From Ceratodon purpureus (taxonomy: Eukaryota; Streptophyta; Bryopsida; Pseudoditrichales; Ditrichaceae): a stretch of 64,000 nucleotides of DNA. How positions within the stretch are numbered: position 1 is the stretch's first letter; each line of letters starts with the position of its first letter. The position numbers and the translations under genes were made by a program. Below are positions 59,201 to 64,000 of this stretch, one piece after another. The notes beneath the pieces are model-generated. The model made no database searches. It saw only the letters and a program-made list of their open reading frames with translations, and was not told where the DNA came from. The DNA lies in assembly GCA_014871385.1 (NCBI GenBank), contig CM026426.1:52314478-52378477 (forward strand), written 5' to 3'.

Positions 59201-59845
59201 AAGTTAACGGTTTTTACCGAGGAGCAGCGGAAGGAGAGGGCCAGATGGGCAGCCCAGGGAGGGGCCATTGAAGAGGTACGGAGGCATAGATTGGAGCTAG
59301 AGCTAAGAACAAACGCCAGATTGAAGGACTTTGACCGCTTGGCCCTGGAAAATCAGCAGTTGAGGCGCCAATTGGATGTGGCCGAGACCAGTGTAGCTCC
59401 ATATAGCCGAGGTCTGGCCCGACATTTGCTGACTATCTCCAAGAAACAGGTGTGTGACGAATTGAAGGCTTATGGCGAGGACCAGGATCAGCTCAACAAA
59501 TATTTAGTTTGGTTTGTGGAAGCTTTCCCTACGTTTGCCTACTGGTCAGATGAAGAGCAGACAATGGCAGAGGAGCAGGGGGCACCCGAACCAACTACTG
59601 GGTTTGAGGAGGTGGATCGTACTATGGGGACAATAGTGTCTTCCTTGGACACTGCTGGAGGACCAGGACCAATATCTATACCAGCCTCAGCAGTGGGACC
59701 ATCCTCGGCAGCAGGATCAGCGGCGGCAGTAGGACCACACACGGTAACTGGAGGACTAGTAGCCACAAGGACACCACCAGGATCAGTTGCAACACCAAGA
59801 GGACCAGAGAAGATAGTAACCGAGGCTTCACCAACTAGTGGCTAG
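56300..59845 (+). pseudogene. Long 3' ORF of the gypsy element, coiled-coil, with in-frame stops
   Basis: One frame spans about 3.5 kb without a frameshift but with TGA at 56351, 56543 and 56771, TAG at 57368, TGA at 57908, TAG at 57917 and TAG at 58583. It starts with Gln/Glu-rich repeats (QRRLREKQQHQLQEKQ), has a 15 bp EEGQT repeat near 57540-57586, then a segment with aromatic-rich helices (LEYWRLWKELKDDYWAKKV; WYMKMFGLTKVDHNLDGIRI), and a long coiled coil (LQTRLDQRKSSYAELVERNR) with an Ala/Pro/Gly-rich tail. No known family was recognised. Its position after integrase is where some plant gypsy elements carry an extra or env-like ORF, but no membrane segment or signal peptide is visible. 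Confidence 0.6.
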
Positions 59846-59969
59846 GAGTAGTTTTACGAAGAATACTGGTAGGACTAGTAGTAGATTCTTATTAAATTTT
59901 TGACACTTTTTTATTTTTGGCTAACTACATAAAACTAGAAACCGGAGCATCTAAGGGCAGATGCAGACT

Positions 59970-59982
59970 AAAAGAGGGATAA
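59970..59982 (+). other. Polypurine tract of the gypsy element
   Basis: AAAAGAGGGATAA lies immediately before the 3' LTR, the usual position for plus-strand priming. Confidence 0.6.
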
Positions 59983-60596
59983 TGTTCACGGGATTTTTTA
60001 CCTTTTATCTAGGAGCAGTAAAACAGGAGCAGGAACAGTAAACTGCTAGGAAGAGTAAAACAGTGGAATTACTGTTAGTTCTCAGTTACTGCCTTTTGGA
60101 TGAAGTTTTGACAGTCGGATGAAAAATTGACTTGGATGAAAAACGGACAGATTGGATGGTGACGGCTAGGGTTTGGGGGGGGGGGTAGTGAGGAGTGAGG
60201 CCTTGGCGGCTCTCACTCTCTCTCACTCTCTTGCAGATTTGCAGCTATGGAGGTTAGGATGATGGTTAGGAGGTTAGGAGAGTTATGAGGGTAGGAGCAG
60301 GACTGTAAGGAGCAGGACAAATTGTATATAGCAGGCTTTTATTGCTGAAACTAGGACTCTTTTGAGCACATTGGACTTGATGGATATTGAATGCTAGGGT
60401 TTTGTGGGGAATGTGTATTGGATAGTTGCATTGATGGCAGTTTACAGGGAGCAAGAGTTGGGTTTATCTAGTACAGCCTAGGAGCAGGATCTGTAGAAGT
60501 AGCAAAGGTTAGGTGGGTACTAAAATTTCGAGGGTTTCTCTTTAGATATGGACAGTAAACTAGCTTTCAAAGAGCGAGCTAAATCACACTTTAACA
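59983..60596 (+). repeat. Gypsy 3' LTR (614 bp)
   Basis: Starts TGTTCACGGGATTTTTTACC and ends CACACTTTAACA. Partner of 51757-52381. It includes a run of about 10 G near 60176-60185. Confidence 0.9.
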
Positions 60597-62580
60597 GAGA
60601 GCTCTTTAATCTACGGGCTTATAGGGTTCTGGTTTTAAAACGAATTATATGGTACTCATTAAATATTTCGATTGATCCCGATGTAGAATAACAAATGAAT
60701 CGAATCGGTATTCAATGGTACACTATGATTTTCAGATAGGCTGTCTTCGTTTTATTTATCATTGTTCATTTTATATGATTTTTGGCATTCATGTATCTGG
60801 AAGGACTGTATCTCTTATTCTGCATCTCCTCTGTTCCATGAATGGGGTCCTCAATTATCAATCACGGTGTTGATGAGTACCGTTTTAACTAAGCTCAAAT
60901 TTTTTTTGAACAGATATTTCATTAATATCGAGTTTGATTTGATGCAGGAGCTGCCTATGAGACACACGTTAGACACCATGCACTGTGAAAAAATGTCAGC
61001 GCAAGCATGATCGGATTCATTTTAGGTGAGAAGGACACAGTGCAAGTCCGGAGAGACATGGAGGAGATTGGGCAGCCTGCAGGACCGAGTGAAGTGGCAG
61101 ATCCTCGACACCAACACACTCCACACCTACATTTACGACCAATTGGTATCACAGGTCGGTTTCTCAAGCCACAAGCTCCATACGCCTTGACTCATCAAGC
61201 TCGAGGCAGGTTCATTAACTTAATCGCTTCAATTAAAATACCAAGTGGCTACGCCGGACAGTTAGGTAAACACATAGGTCAACGGCGCTTGAGTCAGCTT
61301 AAAAGCCATGGTTTTCACGTTCTTGTTCAACAGATTATTCTAGCATCTATCCGCAGGTTCCTACAACCAGGCGCGAGAGATGTAGTCATTCGAGTCGGCA
61401 ATGTATTTAGAAGGGTATGTGCAAAGGTCATTGATAGAGAAGAGTTGAACAACTTAATGACTTACACAGCCGAAACTCTAAGCTTTATGGAGATCTGGTT
61501 TCCCCCTGCATTTTTCGACTCGATGCCACACCTTCTGGTTCATTTGGTGGAGGAGCTGCGAATATTTGGACCTGTGCATAGCAGGTGGTGCTACGGAGTA
61601 GAGCGTTACCTCTACGAGTTGAAAAAATCCGTTCGCAATAGGTATAGGCCTAGGGCGTGTATGGCTACAAACTACATTTCTAAGGAAGTCCTGGGGTTTG
61701 TCTCCGTTTACACTGCACTCTCTCCTTATTTGAAGAGAAGGATGTGGGATATGGAAGATGATGAGCGTAATTATGAGGAAGTACTTGAAGGATCACCAAA
61801 AAGGGTCAAACTCTGTGAACGGGATTTGATTGACATACACAAGTATATAGTGTGGAACTCTGTTCCCACACAAGAGCTACGGAAGTAAGTCTGTTTGTTA
61901 ATTACTATTTTTCTGAGTTATCGAAATATCCATACTGAATAACCTGCAATATCATACTATGTTCAATGTATTTGATTATTAAATCCCCCAGTATGTAAAA
62001 TTGTTTAGATCTGCTATTCACGTATTGTAATGCTGATTAATATGAACAGGGAGTATGAAGACTTACAGGCAGAGATGGCCAACAGGAGAAGGCCCCAACC
62101 ACCCCCCCTCCTGGAGTTTCATTTATGGCTCAGAGAGCGTCTACAGACCATGCTTAGAAGAAGAGATGTCGTTGACGTAGATCTTGTTCTCCTCTCCACT
62201 CCGCCATCCCATGACGCTCAAGAGTACACCTCCATGTATGCGTATGGGAACCACTATAGATGTTTACCGGATGATGAATATGTTTCTTTCAAAACCTTCG
62301 ATTCCGGTGTTTTCGTGATGTCACCTCAAGGCTGCAGGGCCTCTCCGCTAGATAGAAATATAGTGGATGCCCATCTTCCCTATATTGGACTGTTAAAGAA
62401 AATCAAATCAGTGACCTATGGCGTCACTCCACGATTCATCATGATGTGTTCTTGGATCCGGCCAAATTTAGCAAGGAATCCGACAGTTAAACAAGATGAG
62501 CATGGTTTCTAGCTGGTCAAGTTCAACAGTCGTCAGGATCCCCTGCGTGAAAATCCATACGTCTTTCCTTATTGAGTTTC

Positions 62581-62879
62581 TCAGGTAAGATTACTTGTAT
62601 ATATGATGTTTTTTTTTTTTTTAATTTCCAGAATGTTTGTCCATCATCTGCCATTAATGTAGACTATTAAATAGAGAGAAGGAAGGAGTACTGCAGGGGA
62701 CGTGTACTTCAGTATATGAATTGGTGAAATAAGTGCATATCATGGTTGTCATAATGGACCGACTGTCCGTTAGTCCGTTAGTCCGTCATGGTGACAAGAC
62801 AGACCCCCGTGTCCGTCACATAAGGGCGTTGACCAGTTGACTCACGGTAAGGGTAAAACGAATTTACCTAGCACTGAAT
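62581..62879. other. No gene; GT-CCGT simple repeats
   Basis: AT-rich stretch with a T-run near 62609 and a short GTCCGTTA tandem repeat near 62765-62790. Confidence 0.5.
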
Positions 62880-63150
62880 TAGTGCGGGCGCGAGCGCGAT
62901 TACGGGCGCGAGCGGGTGGGCGCGAGCAGGGCGACGGGCGCGAGCGTCCGCGCGAACGCGATGTCACGGGCGCGCGCTGGAGTGCGGGAGAGCGAGGGCG
63001 CGTGCGAACGGGCGCGAGCGACGCTGCGGGTGCGATCCAGTTGACGGTCGCGAGCACACTTATCAGGCGCGGTCATGTGGGCGCGAGCCTGGATCGGGCG
63101 CGTGCATTCGGGCGAGTGCGCTGCATCGGGCGCCGGCGGTCAGGCGCGAG
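62880..63150. repeat. GC-rich irregular repeat of GGGCGCGAGCG
   Basis: At least six exact GGGCGCGAG words plus many near-copies (GGGCGCGTG, AGGCGCGAG, GGTCGCGAG) at irregular 12-40 bp spacing in about 270 bp. Composition contrasts sharply with the AT-rich neighbours. It lies where the right subterminal region of CACTA-2 might be expected, and CACTA elements often have such subterminal motif clusters. Confidence 0.8.
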
Positions 63151-63344
63151 CGCTGCAGGTTAGTAGGGAAAGAGCGACATCGGGCATAATCACAAGAGAG
63201 GGCATGTATTTCAGAAGAGGGCAATTGGGAAGTGCAATGTTTATTGAAAAGTATTGCAAAATTGTGGGAGTAAACCACTTACAAAAAATGTCCCCTCTTA
63301 TGGAGAACTGAGAATATCACATTGTTGTCACTACTTGCCTACTT

Positions 63345-64000
63345 CTAAATATGTTTGCGATAACAACACTCTGGGATTTGGAAATTGTAGGGAGGGGCTG
63401 TTAGAGTAGCGTGGACCAACTGCAAGGTGGAGCGGCTCTTGGGATCGGGATTTGTGAGCTCCTTCAACGCCACCGCAAATCTAGCCTTCCCCGCTGTATC
63501 CTTGAAAAGGTCAATGTCGTCCTCGTTATCCCAAATCTTATTTGCTACCACTCCAACCGAGTACGCATCGGCAGCCTGCGTATATAGATGTCTCCTCCTT
63601 AGAGTTTCCAATGAGTTCTCCGAATTTGGCTTACCATAAGTGTACCACAACTCCGGAGCCACAATAGTACCACGTTCCTTGAAGGCAGCCGTACGCGCCT
63701 GACTAGTTGGGTAACCATAATTTGAAGGAGTTGTCTCACACACCCGACTTGCAAGGCCCTAATCGCATACTCCAATGTAAACTTCGCTCACTTTATCCTC
63801 TGGGAAGTGAAGCAAGACGTTTCCCGGGGAGATGTCATTATGCTGCAAATACCCCTTATGGACCCGGTCCATAATACAGATCAGTGCCCAAGCTAGCTTG
63901 GCCCTATGGGTACGGAAGGCCTTAACACGGTCACGTGTTTCCATGGGCATATTGGTTTGCTTGTCGATGTTACCGTTCTGAGTACCCTCGGGTGTAAGTA
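63345..64000 (-). pseudogene. Protein kinase domain, truncated at the window edge, stop at the DFG site
   Basis: The minus-strand frame has the catalytic loop YLQHNDISPGNVLLHF (H-x-D-x-x-x-x-N), then YIGVCD followed by TAG (63759-63761) and GLASRV, where DFG or DWG is expected, then APELWYT (APE motif) and ADAYSVGVV (D-x-x-S-x-G). The C-terminal lobe continues to YRKHI and a stop at 63345. The N-terminal lobe lies beyond 64000. The stop would arise from TGG by a single G-to-A change. The family cannot be assigned further. Confidence 0.7.

Larger units (their letters stand above)
51757..60596 (+). mobile_element. Ty3/gypsy LTR element, internally deleted, with a large 3' ORF
   Basis: Bounded by LTRs at 51757-52381 and 59983-60596. 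The flanks are GAGAC (51752-51756) and GAGAG (60597-60601), a 5 bp target duplication with one mismatch. An integrase of gypsy type is present, but protease, reverse transcriptase and RNase H are missing. A long coiled-coil ORF follows the integrase. The element must have moved with enzymes from another copy. Divergence between the LTRs is low, so insertion is fairly recent. Confidence 0.9.
48170..62575 (+). pseudogene. tnp2: CACTA transposase TNP2 (copy 2), decayed
   Basis: Proposed exons: 48170-48439 (N-terminal Cys motif, CRLCDRGF in one frame), 48885-50472 (GYKPDDSDCEWENHIVLTYGE through MIDVCPNQCLLFRG, ALSTDGIYP, YSVWPVILLNYNVAPW, DYPAYGIVAGLVTKGY to LPYWR), 60948-61884 (ELPMRHTLDTMHCE, GFILGEKDTV, DUF4218 with MPHLLVHLVEELRIFGPVHS and RWCYGVERYLYELKKS) and 62050-62575 (EYTSMYAYGNHYR, PYIGLLKKIKS, MMCSWIRPN). 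Breaks include TAA at 48996-48998, a frame change near 50285 where the CPVCG segment of copy 1 is missing, a 1-base loss in the A-run 60988-60993, and TAG at 62510-62512 where copy 1 has Trp. Same intron positions as copy 1 support common descent. Confidence 0.85.
48170..62580 (+). mobile_element. CACTA element 2 (coding part), interrupted by a gypsy element
   Basis: Defined by a second tnp2 gene on the plus strand, clearly diverged from copy 1. Its ends were not found. The gypsy element at 51757-60596 lies in the intron after the LPYWR exon. After the last recognisable exon (to 62575) the expected DUF4216-end exon (VFFVDD-like) was not found, so the right side may be truncated. Confidence 0.6.

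Noticed and set aside
47384-62882. CACTA-2 ends at CACTACTAATC (47384) and ATTAGTG (62882)
   Set aside because: The sequences beyond CACTA do not match each other and the flanking triplets differ.
62837-63311. Arg/Ala-rich ORFs over the GC-rich repeat
   Set aside because: The frames reflect base composition and repeats, with no domain.

Overview
The window is nuclear DNA of a green plant, most likely a land plant or a close charophyte relative. It carries plant-type CACTA transposase genes (TNP2 with DUF4218 and DUF4216), two B3 domains, Ty1/copia and Ty3/gypsy retroelements, GT-AG introns and an amino-acid-permease exon. No intact single-copy host gene could be identified. Almost everything is a nest of transposable elements, several inserted into one another. 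The species cannot be named from the sequence.

Layout. (1) 1-5317: Ty1/copia element on the minus strand, with its 5' LTR at 5145-5317. It splits an unidentified ORF at 5318-5899. (2) 6394-46232: a probable large CACTA element (CACTA-1). It holds a two-B3-domain gene (about 7.1-8.8 kb), a permease exon (10.5 kb), a tnp2 gene on the minus strand (37.9 to 11.6 kb) and a divergent second CACTA gene on the plus strand (40.8-45.1 kb). (3) 13240-34392: a 21.15 kb Mutator-like element (MULE) inserted inside a coding exon of that tnp2 gene. It has terminal inverted repeats and a 9-10 bp target duplication (13230-13239 = 34393-34402). Removing the insertion and one duplication copy restores the tnp2 reading frame exactly. 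(4) 48.2-62.6 kb: a second tnp2 gene (CACTA-2, plus strand) whose intron holds a complete-ended but internally deleted Ty3/gypsy element (51757-60596). That element in turn holds a 184 bp foldback CACTA miniature element (52547-52730). (5) 62.88-63.15 kb: a GC-rich repeat. (6) 63.35-64 kb: a broken protein-kinase gene.

The most interesting system is the MULE. From left to right it carries an F-box-like ORF, a coiled-coil/RING-like protein, a 10-exon gene on the minus strand for a protein of about 1216 residues, a divergent MULE transposase with a zinc finger and a SWIM finger, and a small acidic ORF. The 1216-residue protein has a ParB-like segment and a circularly permuted (beta-class order) DNA methyltransferase domain. 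Two introns of the methyltransferase gene hold about 27 copies of a 22 bp perfect or near-perfect palindrome (11 bp half-site GTACTGCCGTT followed by its reverse complement). Neighbouring copies are repeatedly spaced 63-65 bp apart, which is six turns of B-DNA. A self-encoded methyltransferase plus a phased palindrome array in one transposon suggests a self-recognition or self-modification system. The idea is comparable to, but clearly different from, the VANC anti-silencing system of VANDAL MULEs.

Decay pattern. The gypsy element shows in-frame stops without frameshifts, of kinds that single C-to-T or G-to-A changes could produce. The two tnp2 genes, the second CACTA gene and the methyltransferase gene also show reading-frame breaks, most of them at homopolymer runs, so some of these may be assembly errors.
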